DNA from: Dallia pectoralis
Taxonomy: Eukaryota; Chordata; Actinopteri; Esociformes; Umbridae
Reading direction: 5' to 3'
Assembly: GCA_029465975.1 (NCBI GenBank)
Contig: CM055749.1
Span: forward strand, 15,314,470 to 15,378,469
Length of the DNA stretch: 64,000 bases
Under the pieces are notes generated by a model. That model was not told the DNA's origin. It searched no databases and saw nothing but the letters and a program-made list of their open reading frames with translations. The translations under genes were made by a program, and so were the position numbers. The first letter of the stretch is position 1. Each line of letters starts with the position of its first letter. Positions 47,744 to 57,138 of the stretch are shown here, piece after piece.

Positions 47744-48415
47744 TGTTATGGAATTATTTCTAATACCACGTAATTAATGTTACTATACCTTTATCTCTAA
47801 AATAACATTAAGCAAATACACACCGAAACCAGACTCGAAATAAGAACAGACAAGAGTATCTCTCAAGTTAACTCTAACAGTTTAATTGATAGATGAGGAA
47901 AAACCCTTTGACACACATACGGCAAACTGTAGTGTCAGGTATAATTTTTTCCTAGAGTACAGGAGTACAAAGTCACATATATATAGGGGTAAATTTACGC
48001 ACACCCTTCCACACGAACTTATCAATACCGGATGGAGAACGGATGAGGCTTACACATGATCTAATTAAAATATACAGTAATATAGGAAATGTATGGAGCT
48101 GTCACAAAAACCTGAGGGTCACTCCTCAGTCAGGTCAAGGGAGGTTAGTTACAATTCGATTTGTGATGACAACACATGAGGCGAACAAAGACATATACAT
48201 ATGATTACATACAGATTAGGCAAAACAGGACATCTGTTTCTAGCATTGGGCCCCTCTAACAATGTAAAGCTTCTCGTAGATCCTGTTCTCCAGGGTCTCG
48301 TGCTTTCCGTTCTTAACGTTTTGGGCCCACTCAATGATGTCCATATCACATGTGAATATACGTTTTATCTCACTATTACTGAACTTCACAAACTAAATGT
48401 ATATTTTCCACAACA
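47744..48415 (-). repeat. 3' LTR of the endogenous retrovirus
   Basis: 672 bp with TG...CA ends. It differs from the 5' LTR at one position (T48113 versus C57508). On the minus strand a TATA box (CCCCTATATATATG) lies at about 47976-47990. A purine-rich stretch (AGGGTGGAT) borders it on the internal side and may be the polypurine tract. Confidence 0.95.
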
Positions 48416-48500
48416 ATCCACCCTAAGTTTAGTATAGTGAGTTAAGAAAAAGGTACAGTTCTTTATTATCAAATAAGCATGCTATGATTTTTAATAACAC

Positions 48501-50489
48501 TCAATAGAATGGATTTCCTGGAAGCTCATTCATCCAGTTTGACACCCCGGCATCAGGAACTTGAACAAGGACCTGAGCAGTCACTCTGGAGGCACACATC
48601 TTTATCAAACATGAGATTAACATAAAACCAACAATCAAAAATGTGACAAAGGCTAATACATATGCTAATATTCTAAAAATTGACCATCCTAATGGTCCTA
48701 ATGCAGAACTCAATCCATCAATTGGGTCCCATCCATGAACCTCATGGAGCTCCTTCACTCCAATTTTTGTTTCCTTTACCAAGTCAAGGACTTCCTGTGA
48801 TGCATCAGAAATGAAAGTACAACATTCGGATTTCACAATTTTACACACTCCTCCTTGAGATGCCAAGATCATATCTAGGGCCAATCGGTTCTGTAAGGCG
48901 ACTGCACGGGTCTCATCTAACTCTTTACCTAATGCCACAATGGCTTTAGCAGTAGTGTTCATGTGTTTCTCTAGTACTGAGGACAGAGCTGTTATTTCCT
49001 GCTGTGAAGAATACACTCCATAGCCTGGAAATAGCACACTGAATATACGCTGTGATAGGGTCAGAGTTCGCCTAGCGCGATGTGGGATCTGATACAGTCT
49101 CCCCATTTCAGTCTGGTTTACCCTTCGTATTAACGGTACCAGGTATGCCATATAGCATGTTCCTTCCGCATCAGGTGGAATGCAGCTATATGCATTATCC
49201 CCGCAGACAAGGTACACATGCTCGGGAAGGTCGCCAAATGTTGTGAAGTTTTTTAAACTTACTTCAGAACAATCACTTGTCCCCAACTGTAACTTGGCCT
49301 GTTCCACCCTATTGGAAATACACAGGGACACATTCCTTAGCCCATAGGTTGGAATGGTTGGCCAATATTGAGTACAGTCACGCACCCGGTACCTTCCCGG
49401 CGCCGGACAATTGTGTATGTCATGTCTTAGAGAATATGGCTTTAGGATACGGAGTCGTGGATGCCATTCAGCTTCTGCATACACCCTAAGTGTGGGAGAA
49501 TATGGTGTAGGTTTACAAAACTGAGAATTATGGGACACTACTCTGTCTGCCATTTGATATCGACAATTTGTTTGAATCAGAGTCATATTTACTTTCCATA
49601 CCTCCCGACCGAGAAGGATCACTCGGTCATGTGTTGATCTAAGCAGAATAGTACGATTAATACTGGTGTCCTTAAAAACCTTATCGAATTCACCTAATAT
49701 TCTTGACACTACATCCCACCTCTCACTCCCCTTCCACTCATTTTCGAAAGGGGCCCCCGGTTGGGCAAAACAGTCCTCATCTTCTTCAGTGGGTGTTGGC
49801 GTCCAGCCATATTGTTCCCAATCTGCTTCGGAGAAGGGAACTGAAGTTAACATAGGAGAGCGTGATGAGGTTGGTATGTGTTGGCAGATCCAACAGTTAC
49901 TTATGTTAACATGTGATGCATAGTCAACCATCATCCTAAGGGCGATGTTCTCAGGTTCTATCAGCCCTCTCCTCCTCCGTTTTTCAGTCTGTGGGCATTC
50001 CCTAGCAGGTCTACCTTTTGGATGATCTGGCGATCTACAAGGAGTGTGGAATTCACTGTTGATACTGTTAAAACACCAATAATCTTTGTTTAAATCAAGA
50101 TCATCAGAAACATTCACATGACAGATCATTGAGTCATTATTGCAAACACATTCAGTACCGTTTATAAGTGAAGAAACATTAGTCCAGGTCAACATATCCT
50201 CATTCTGACCCAGTGTGATTTTAGGGTCAGTCATAATGACCCATTCATCATTGGGTTGGCAGTTGCTTACATTACATGATATCTGTTTTCGTAACAGCCC
50301 CTGTGGTTGGGCTTTAACGCCTTTCTCAATACCTATCTTATTCAAGTTTACATGTGGTTTGTTATGTTGTAGGTCAGAGAACCACAGTACAATTACAACA
50401 ATGAGACTACAAGCAAGATGTAATGCGATGTTGCATCTCATTCCCCCAATCCTCCTGTAGGGGTTCCATGGTCGTCTCGCTGGTTCCAT
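48501..50489 (-). CDS. env: Retroviral envelope glycoprotein, intact frame
   Basis: Uninterrupted frame of 662 codons. A hydrophobic segment at about 21-40 is a signal or leader anchor. The surface unit has many N-glycosylation sites and a CWIC motif at 199-202, the thiol-isomerase-type motif of gamma-type envelopes. A basic cleavage site (RARR) is at 471-474. The transmembrane unit has a coiled-coil-like region at about 500-535, an immunosuppressive-domain-like segment ending in a CX6CC motif (C549, C556, C557), and a membrane span at about 607-628 with a short tail. A second basic cluster (KRRRR, 170-174) follows the leader. CWIC with CX6CC predicts a covalent surface-transmembrane link. 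Expression would need a spliced message from the 5' LTR; splice sites were not assigned. No defect is visible in the frame. Confidence 0.93.
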   Translation of the reverse strand: MEPARRPWNPYRRIGGMRCNIALHLACSLIVVIVLWFSDLQHNKPHVNLNKIGIEKGVKAQPQGLLRKQISCNVSNCQPNDEWVIMTDPKITLGQNEDMLTWTNVSSLINGTECVCNNDSMICHVNVSDDLDLNKDYWCFNSINSEFHTPCRSPDHPKGRPARECPQTEKRRRRGLIEPENIALRMMVDYASHVNISNCWICQHIPTSSRSPMLTSVPFSEADWEQYGWTPTPTEEDEDCFAQPGAPFENEWKGSERWDVVSRILGEFDKVFKDTSINRTILLRSTHDRVILLGREVWKVNMTLIQTNCRYQMADRVVSHNSQFCKPTPYSPTLRVYAEAEWHPRLRILKPYSLRHDIHNCPAPGRYRVRDCTQYWPTIPTYGLRNVSLCISNRVEQAKLQLGTSDCSEVSLKNFTTFGDLPEHVYLVCGDNAYSCIPPDAEGTCYMAYLVPLIRRVNQTEMGRLYQIPHRARRTLTLSQRIFSVLFPGYGVYSSQQEITALSSVLEKHMNTTAKAIVALGKELDETRAVALQNRLALDMILASQGGVCKIVKSECCTFISDASQEVLDLVKETKIGVKELHEVHGWDPIDGLSSALGPLGWSIFRILAYVLAFVTFLIVGFMLISCLIKMCASRVTAQVLVQVPDAGVSNWMNELPGNPFY

Positions 50490-50585
50490 GGTATGCAGGC
50501 TGTGTTGGTTTCTCTGGTTACCGCTGACTGTGTTAGGGGTCAGAGGTTGCTAGCACGTGACCCGTTCAAACAGAAATGAGGATAT

Positions 50586-51758
50586 TTATTCCTTGCCTGT
50601 ATTCTCCAGAGGTGGAGCCTTTTTGCAGTGTGTTGCGTGGACCCAAGTACCTCGCTCAGCTACCTTCACTGCAGAGTGTGTGACCAGTTGCACTTGGAAT
50701 GGTCCCAGCCACCGAGGTTTGCTCCAGTGCTTTCTTTTGCAGTCCTTGATCCCTACCCAGTCTCCAGGCTGGATGTCGTGAAGTGGACCTTCAATGGGCA
50801 CTGGTAACGCTGCTTTTACACTCCGGTGGATTTCCGTCAGGACCTTTGACAGATTGGTACAGTATGTTAGCATAGTGTCATTTACATGTTCTGTCATGAG
50901 GTCTGAGTGAGTAGGGGCTCCTAGGCCTGTGCTCATTGGTCTTCCTGTGATGACCTCATGGGGAGACAAGCCTGTCTTCTTCCTGGGTCTGCCTCTTATT
51001 GATGTAAGAACCAGAGGAAGTGCCCGCACCCAGTTCAAACCTGTTTCCTCACACAACTTTGACAACTTCATCTTAATTGTCCCATTCTCTCTCTCCACTG
51101 CACCCCCACTCTGAGGCCTGTAGGCACAGTGTGTTCTTAAGTCCACTCCGAGGTACTCAGACATCTTCTGAATAGCCTCGTTCACAAAATGTGATCCATT
51201 GTCACTTGACAGTTTCTTTGGAATTCCCCATCTGGGAATGATTTCAGTCAGTAGGGCTTTAGCCACTGTTGATGCATCAGCCTTTCCAGACGGGAAAGCT
51301 TCGACCCACTTGGAAAACATGTCCACAAATACAAAACAGTACTTCTTACCCTCACAGGGATTCAATTCAATGAAATCCATCATTACATGATCGAATGGGC
51401 CATCAGGGGGTGGATGACTTGACTGGGGGACCGCCTGTCCCCGTCCCACATTGAACCTGAGGCACACTAGACACTTAGAACAGAATTTCTGAGCATGAGC
51501 TGTGAAGCCCTGTGTGTACCAAAATCTGTTTATCATATCTACCATCCCTCCTTTTGACACATGATCTTTACCATGTGACAACACAGCATAGAAATGAAAC
51601 AAACATTTTGGTAAACATGGATTACCGTTTGGTCCTGTCCAAACCTTATTCACACAGACAGCCCCCGCCTTCCGCCAAGTCGCCTTCTCCTGAGGAGAAG
51701 CATTAGCCTGGGCCTGCACAAGGTCAGAGAGGGAGACGGTTGGGGTTAAGACAGCCAT
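50586..51758 (-). CDS. pol: Retroviral integrase (end of pol), open
   Basis: Frame of 390 codons, joined in other retroviruses to RNase H. The HHCC zinc domain is represented by the CSKCLVC pair at 93-99 and histidines before it. The catalytic triad is D128 (MMDFIEL), D186 (SSDNGSHF) and E222 (GGAVERENG), with exactly 35 residues between the last two. The C-terminal part has GDWVGIKDCKRKHWSKPRWL then GPFQV, the usual GPF-type end. The frame ends 96 nt before the env ATG. The apparent start is only where the frame opens after a break. Confidence 0.92.
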   Translation of the reverse strand: MAVLTPTVSLSDLVQAQANASPQEKATWRKAGAVCVNKVWTGPNGNPCLPKCLFHFYAVLSHGKDHVSKGGMVDMINRFWYTQGFTAHAQKFCSKCLVCLRFNVGRGQAVPQSSHPPPDGPFDHVMMDFIELNPCEGKKYCFVFVDMFSKWVEAFPSGKADASTVAKALLTEIIPRWGIPKKLSSDNGSHFVNEAIQKMSEYLGVDLRTHCAYRPQSGGAVERENGTIKMKLSKLCEETGLNWVRALPLVLTSIRGRPRKKTGLSPHEVITGRPMSTGLGAPTHSDLMTEHVNDTMLTYCTNLSKVLTEIHRSVKAALPVPIEGPLHDIQPGDWVGIKDCKRKHWSKPRWLGPFQVQLVTHSAVKVAERGTWVHATHCKKAPPLENTGKE

Positions 51759-52399
51759 CTGTAGAGCTGTGTCCAGATGTGCCTGAGCAGCCGCTTTTGC
51801 AGCCTGATCCGCTCGGTGGTTTCCAAGGAGACCACGTCCTTGCCATGCGTGTGCGCTTCACATTTGCATATAGCAACCTGTTTAGGCAACAAAACAGCAT
51901 CCAACAGATTATGAATCAGCTGCCCATGTTGAATTTTGGTGCCTGAGGAGGTGATAAAACCCCGCATTTTCCACAGTGTGCCAAAATCATGGACAACCCC
52001 AAACGCATACCTGCTGTCAGTGTAAATGGTAACAGTTTTCCCTTCACTCAAAATGCATGCACGGGTAAGAGCGAACAACTCTGCAGCCTGGGCAGAGAGG
52101 TGGTGAGGAAGTCTAAACCCCTCAATTACCGCATGATCAGTGACAATGGCATATCCCACATTATTACATGAGGACGAAAGTGATTTGCTGGCTGAGCCAT
52201 CAACATAGAAAATCAAATCACTGTTTGGCAATGGTTCATCAGATAAATCAGCACGTGGGGTACATTGTTGATTAATGACAGACAAACAATCATGAGGTTC
52301 CCCATCCTCCTCAGTAGGCAGAAATGTTGAAGGATTCAAAATGGGGCTACGGACAATCGAAACATGTGGTAGTGACAACAACACATTGTGGTAATTCAA
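51746..52399 (-). pseudogene. pol: pol: RNase H segment
   Basis: Frame of 217 codons with RNase H acidic motifs: FYVDGSASKS (first Asp), AAELFALTRA (Glu) and IYTDSRYAFG (Asp). The last part (ERIRLQKRLLRH) has shifted out of phase: another frame of the same stretch carries the expected GNHRAD motif, placing a single-base change near 51830. The upstream join at 52399 is also out of phase. Confidence 0.85.
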
Positions 52400-52848
52400 A
52401 ACCTCGCACCAGAGAGGTGACTTGTCTTGTGTTCCAACAGGATGGAAGACACAGAGTGAGGAACCCGTAGCTCAAGAGGTTGGTAGCAGACTAAGGCCTG
52501 CGACCGTAACACTGCCTCTGCTGCGGCAGCCACAGCTTTCAAGCAATGAGGTAGTCCCTGTGCAACTGCATCTAGCTTGGCTGAAAAATAAGCAATGGGG
52601 CGTAACTTGTCCCCATGTTTCTGCATTAGCACAGAGGACATATACCCGTTCTTCTCACATACTGCCTGAACAAAAGGTTTAGTGGGATCAGGAAGACCTA
52701 AGGTCGGGGAGGAAGCTAAACACTGTTTGAGCTGTGTAAATGAGTTCTCCCCCTCAACAGTCCACACCACCCTATCGTGGGAGGCTAACTTCTGATCATA
52801 AACCATGCTCTGTAAAGGTTGGACTAACAAGGCGTACTCGGAACCCAT
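52396..52848 (-). pseudogene. pol: pol: reverse transcriptase connection segment
   Basis: Frame of 150 codons covering thumb/connection: FTQLKQCLASSPTLGLPDPT then KPFVQAVCEKNGYMSSVLMQ. Its ends overlap neighbouring frames by a few codons out of phase, with breaks near 52845 and near 52398. Confidence 0.85.
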
Positions 52849-53237
52849 TGTCTACAGAAGCCAGTCATCCCCAAAAATGACAACATCTGCTTCTTGGTCA
52901 GAGGTTTAGGCATGCTAGTAATAGCTTTGATCCTGTCTACGCTCAGACTTTTACCCTCAGGGGTGATCACGTGCCCTAAAAAGATAACTTCACTTTGCAC
53001 AAATTGAAGTTTGTTAAGGCTGGCCTTGTGGCCCTGCGATGCTAGATATTGTAGCAATAGGACAGTGTCTTTCTCACAAGACGCCTCGTCAGGGGAGCAG
53101 ATCAACAAATCATCAACGTATTGGACAAGCGTACTACCATGACTGAATGTGAATTTGTCCAAATTATCCCTAAGAGCCGCGGCAAACACGGCAGGAGATT
53201 CACAGTAGCCTTGTGGTAAACGTGTCCATGTGTACAT
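52824..53237 (-). pseudogene. pol: pol: reverse transcriptase palm with YVDD
   Basis: Frame of 137 codons starting at YTWTRLPQGYCESPAVF and containing the catalytic YVDD at residues 40-43, then FLGHVITPEGK. The frame upstream (53238-53312) is disrupted around short T runs on the coding strand, so the palm is separated from the fingers. Confidence 0.88.
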
Positions 53238-53312
53238 CTGACCAGAAAATTCAAAAGCAAACCAAAACTGAGAATCTATGTGTACTGGTACACTGAAAAA
53301 GCATTTGCCAAA

Positions 53313-54194
53313 TCAATAACAGAAAAATATTTGCTCCCACTGAACTTGGGACATTATTGTGTATGGATCAGTAACAATCGGTGCACGAGCAAACACTGCA
53401 TCATTAACCTTTTTCAGATCCTGAACAAATCGCCATGCTGTAGCCTGACCGGGAACCTTGGCTTTCTTAACCGGAAAAATCGGAGTACGACATGGGCTGT
53501 TTGGGCAAGATACAATGATCCCTTTGTCTAACAATGCCTCAAAAACAGGAGTAATGCCCTGGATTGCTTCTGGTTTTAATGGGTATTGTGCCTGACAAGG
53601 TCTGTGAGGTCCCCTGGGCGTGACTACGAGTGGCTGCGCGTTCTGCATTAACCCGACATCGTATTTATGTTGTGACCATAGAGAAGAAGGAACATCCGCT
53701 AGCCTTGGGTCTGTTACGGCTATCTGAATCGCACAAACATGAAACAACTCATCGACAGGCGGAACTAAATGTACCTCTCTACGTCCTATCACAGTACATC
53801 CGAAACGTTCCCTTTGAGCCTGTGCCTCCTCGGACCAATCAACACCCTCCATCTGGGTTGGAACCCAATCAGAAACCTCGCTACACTTCTTAACCCAGGG
53901 ACCCACAATGTCCCGTGTGCAGCTAAATGGGTGTTCAACAAGCGAAACATGTGGAACTGATCCATGTACTTGAAAGAAACGTGACACCTCTTTTGTGCCC
54001 CTCACTAACCACGCACATAACCCAGTATCACTCCAATAGAGATAATCTCCCGTTAAGAAGTCTGCCTGACTGTCTCGACCTCTACACCACCCTGTTTCAA
54101 ACTCATCATTACGGCATTCAAAAACACTGGCAATACAACGCAAGTCATTAGCGTCATTTATCTGGACAGAATCTCCCATTCTGTCCGAAGCCAT
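53313..54194 (-). pseudogene. pol: pol: protease-RT spacer and RT fingers
   Basis: Frame of 293 codons. The last 100 residues are the start of reverse transcriptase (QYPLKPEAIQGITPVFEALL then IFPVKKAKVPGQ and FVQDLKKVNDAV). The first 190 residues do not match the short spacer of mammalian gammaretroviruses as I know it and contain Cys/Trp-rich sequence of unknown role. The frame stops after IFFCY at a T-run; the expected DLANAFF block continues in another phase. Confidence 0.8.
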
Positions 54195-54259
54195 AGCAAC
54201 AAGGGTATCAGAAATCGCCCTAGAGCCAGTGTTGTCTAAATCCCATGAATAACAATAGT

Positions 54260-54676
54260 TCAGGGTTGTACACTATGCTGAACCGCTTGTACAGTACTGC
54301 GAATGATCTTTATGCCTTTATCTGAACACTCTAACGTAATGCCCAACTGTGTCATTAAATCTCTAGCCAACAGGTTAACAGGGCAACATTGAGACAATAA
54401 AAATGAATGTTTTGGGTGATGCTGACCCGCTTCGTCTACAACCGAGAGAGGGGTGGTAAATCGCTCTGTAGTACAGACACCACCAGCTCCTACGGTCGGC
54501 AAAGTTCTACCGCTAAGTTTCGGTGAAGGGTTCCAGTCCTGAGCTCTTAGAACTGAATACCCTGCCCCCGAATCTACCAGAAATTTTACTCTTTTGCCAT
54601 TAACAATCAAAAACATTTCAGGTTGTATATGGTAATCATCATCTGCCCTAAAAGCCTGTAGGTTAAGCTGTTGCAT
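54260..54676 (-). CDS. pro: Retroviral aspartic protease
   Basis: Frame of 138 codons with the active-site DSGA at 35-38 (KFLVDSGAGYSVL) and a downstream LLARDLMTQLG resembling the ILGRD-type block of retroviral proteases. It is in a different phase from gag, which ends at 54764 about 90 nt upstream, so a frameshift or readthrough step, or a break, lies between. Confidence 0.85.
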   Translation of the reverse strand: MQQLNLQAFRADDDYHIQPEMFLIVNGKRVKFLVDSGAGYSVLRAQDWNPSPKLSGRTLPTVGAGGVCTTERFTTPLSVVDEAGQHHPKHSFLLSQCCPVNLLARDLMTQLGITLECSDKGIKIIRSTVQAVQHSVQP

Positions 54677-54763
54677 TATATCTGAGTATGACGGATCATG
54701 TAATGGATTGATCTCACCCAGTTTTGTCGTTAAAGGCTCTGGATCGGTCGCTTCGTCCTGGCG

Positions 54764-55846
54764 TCACCATCCTCCATCTCGCGCAGCCGCATCAACGCGA
54801 GTGCCTCTGGGATTGTTGACCGAAAATCCATTGCGATTACCGGCTTCACCGCGTGAATCGTCCTTTTGTCCATTTGAATCATTTCTCAAGTTCGGTTCGG
54901 GGCAAGCTCGTACCCAATGGTCCATTGAACCACAACGTAAGCAAGCATTGCCGTTAGGGGGTCGGTAGGAGTTACCTCGTCCCCGAGATTGGCCCCGGCC
55001 CGTGCCGCGTCTCACTCCACGCCCCCTCCTTTCACCGCTCCCAAAGTAGTTCATCTGGGCCATCTGCAGCTTATTGTCTCTTTTTAACTTTTCTTCCAAC
55101 TTCCCGTGTTCCTGGCCTCGATAGACTCTTTCGGCGTGCTTTATGTGTGGCCAGACAGTAGCCATTCTGCCATCGTCCAGTGAGACACAGTGTGTCCGGA
55201 CATGACGTTCGATCTCTGGGAGGAGGCCCGCGACGAGTCTCATCTTACACTGTTGTTCCCAGGCTGAGTCTCCGTCCCCGTCCGGTCTTCTCCCCATCCC
55301 GCTGTGCAGCTCAAACTCTCGTTCAAGACGATTTCTGAAGTCTGCAACACTTTCATCTTTCTTTTGTTTACAGTCTGAAATCTTCTCCCAACGCATCTTC
55401 CTTGGAAAATGTGCAATAACTCGTTCACACAATTTTGTGACTGCCTCTTGATAAACCGAATCTCCCCGGCTGTCGTAGGTTCTGGGAGGCATGTCAGCTG
55501 GCCAGTCGCCTTTTACACGGCCCCAACGTAGCAGTAAATTTCGCATCATTAGCATCTCGATCTCAGCCATGTTTGGCTTGTACTGGTCAATTATCTGGCG
55601 GAAAACTCTGGTGAATTCTTCACCACCGTCTTGCTCTGGGTCTGGTAGGGAAGCGGCCACGTCTCTCAGATCTGCCGGTGACCATGGGCGGTACACAAGG
55701 ATGGTAGCTGGATTGTCATATTCACCTCCAGCCATTGGGTTAGCAACTTCCACCATCGGAAGCTGTTTGGCCGGTAACCCCTCTAGCAGTGTCTTTCGTT
55801 TTGAACTTCTTGTCCCGCTCGAAACGGGGGAAGACGGTCTCGGCAT
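54764..55846 (-). CDS. gag: Retroviral gag: capsid and nucleocapsid
   Basis: Frame of 360 codons. Residues about 50-260 form a capsid-like region (VYRPWSPADLRDVAASLPDP then EEFTRVFRQIIDQYKPNMAE). The C-terminal nucleocapsid has an Arg/Gly-rich box (270-292) and one CCHC finger at 302-315 (CLRCGSMDHWVRAC). The in-frame upstream codons before the listed start contain a PPY motif, a typical late domain. The true gag start is upstream at 56254 but in a different phase. Confidence 0.88.
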   Translation of the reverse strand: MPRPSSPVSSGTRSSKRKTLLEGLPAKQLPMVEVANPMAGGEYDNPATILVYRPWSPADLRDVAASLPDPEQDGGEEFTRVFRQIIDQYKPNMAEIEMLMMRNLLLRWGRVKGDWPADMPPRTYDSRGDSVYQEAVTKLCERVIAHFPRKMRWEKISDCKQKKDESVADFRNRLEREFELHSGMGRRPDGDGDSAWEQQCKMRLVAGLLPEIERHVRTHCVSLDDGRMATVWPHIKHAERVYRGQEHGKLEEKLKRDNKLQMAQMNYFGSGERRGRGVRRGTGRGQSRGRGNSYRPPNGNACLRCGSMDHWVRACPEPNLRNDSNGQKDDSRGEAGNRNGFSVNNPRGTRVDAAARDGGW

Positions 55847-56067
55847 GTCTTCCTCCAGGGCAGCCCGCGCGAGATGGTAGGGCGGGGACGACAGGACAGA
55901 GCATCCAGATCGTCGTCAAGCCTGGTAACAGGTGCTAAGACACACTGATTAGTAGTCGCTTTGTTCTTCTGCCTCTCTCTAAGCGACGTCTCCTCTTTCC
56001 ATATACTAAACGCCTTCCAATCTACTTTGCGTTTACCTGATTGCATTTTTTTTTTTACCTTCCTCAT
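55783..56067 (-). pseudogene. gag: gag: middle matrix piece in another phase
   Basis: Frame of 94 codons linking the matrix start to the capsid frame, with VDWKAFSIWKEETSLRERQK. It lies in a second phase: entered at an 11-base T run on the plus strand (56046-56056) and left again near 55890-55930. Confidence 0.6.
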
Positions 56068-56254
56068 AATCCTGTAGTTTGCTCTGTAACTCGCTTATTT
56101 GGCGAGGACTGAAACTCCCATTATCTGGAAATCCTAATTTTGACCATAAATCTAATTGGTTGCAGGTCCAATCATCATATTTATCAATCATTATTTTTGC
56201 GGGACCCTCCTTTGGGCGAGCAACCGCATTGGATCTACTATAAGACTTTCCCAT
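56033..56254 (-). pseudogene. gag: gag: N-terminal matrix piece
   Basis: Starts MGKSYSRSNAV; Gly2 with Ser6 is a good N-myristoylation signal, as in retroviral matrix proteins. Continues with DWTCNQLDLWSKLGF and stops shortly after the homopolymer at 56046-56056. The ATG is the natural gag start. Confidence 0.75.
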
Positions 56255-57118
56255 GGTTAAGGAAAATTAAAATCTTAAAAAATGAAATATAAGTTTAAAA
56301 GAATGATCTGTCCAACAAGATCTGTAATTAAAAGCGTAGCGTAAATTAATTACTACCACCTGGTGGTACCTATCAAATAGGATTTAGGTCTCAATCAAAT
56401 GAAGAAAGAGAATGATCTGTCCAACAGAATCTGTAATTAATGAACGCAACCACCTAGTGGTACCTATCAAATAGGATTTTTAGTCTCAATCAAATCAGCC
56501 CAGCGCTGTTTGACAAACTCGTCAGTTTCTTAGTGAGACCGGTCTCTGAGACCTTTGAGAAATCCACCTAGTAGATTTGGTGACCTGTAGAACAGATCAA
56601 AATTTGTAATGACCTGCCTAGCAGATCTGTAATTAACAAGTTTATATTATGCAAATTACAACCACCTAGTGGATTTTTGTGATCTGTAGAACAGATCAAA
56701 AATTAGTAATGACCTGCCTAGCAGATCTGTAATTAACAAGTTTATATTATGCCAATTACAACCACCTAGTGGATTTTGTGTGATCTGTAGAACAGATCAA
56801 AATTAGTAATGACCTGCCTAGCAGATCTGTAATTAACAAGTTAATATTATGCCAATTACAACCACCTAGTGGATTTTTGTGATCTCTAGAACGAGATCAA
56901 ATTTTACCCAGTAAATTGCCGTGATCTTTGGAACAGATCAAATTATGGGCCTAGCCCTTTTAATCTATCAACTGTATACAAACTGTACACGTTCTTACCG
57001 TCTGAAATTCAGTATGTATTTGGTCCTTTTGGTTCAAATTCTGTCCTGAATCACTTATCCTCCTTCAAAGATGGTCCTGGAAGTGGCCTTCTTTGGAGAA
57101 AATATGGATTATTTAAGA
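56255..57118 (-). promoter_or_regulatory. Retroviral leader with repeated small hairpins
   Basis: Between primer-binding site and gag start is an 860-nt non-coding leader. At 56582-56940 it contains about 3.3 tandem copies of a 99-101-bp unit. It is dense in short inverted repeats with mostly 3-nt loops: GATCTGT-AGA-ACAGATC, GACCTGC-CTA-GCAGATC, CCAC-CTA-GTGG, CCTAT-CAA-ATAGG. A packaging or dimerisation role is an inference from position. Confidence 0.7.
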
Positions 57119-57136
57119 ACGACGGACGAGCCCCCA
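57119..57136 (-). other. Primer-binding site, tRNA-Pro type
   Basis: The minus strand reads TGGGGGCTCGTCCG, identical over 14 bases to the tRNA-Pro primer site of murine gammaretroviruses, and then diverges. It starts two bases inside the 5' LTR edge, the usual spacing. Confidence 0.88.
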
Positions 57137-57138
57137 AG

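Noticed and set aside
48149..48349. Small open frame inside each LTR (also 57544-57744)
   Set aside because: Identical in both LTRs, overlaps regulatory sequence and resembles no accessory protein I know.
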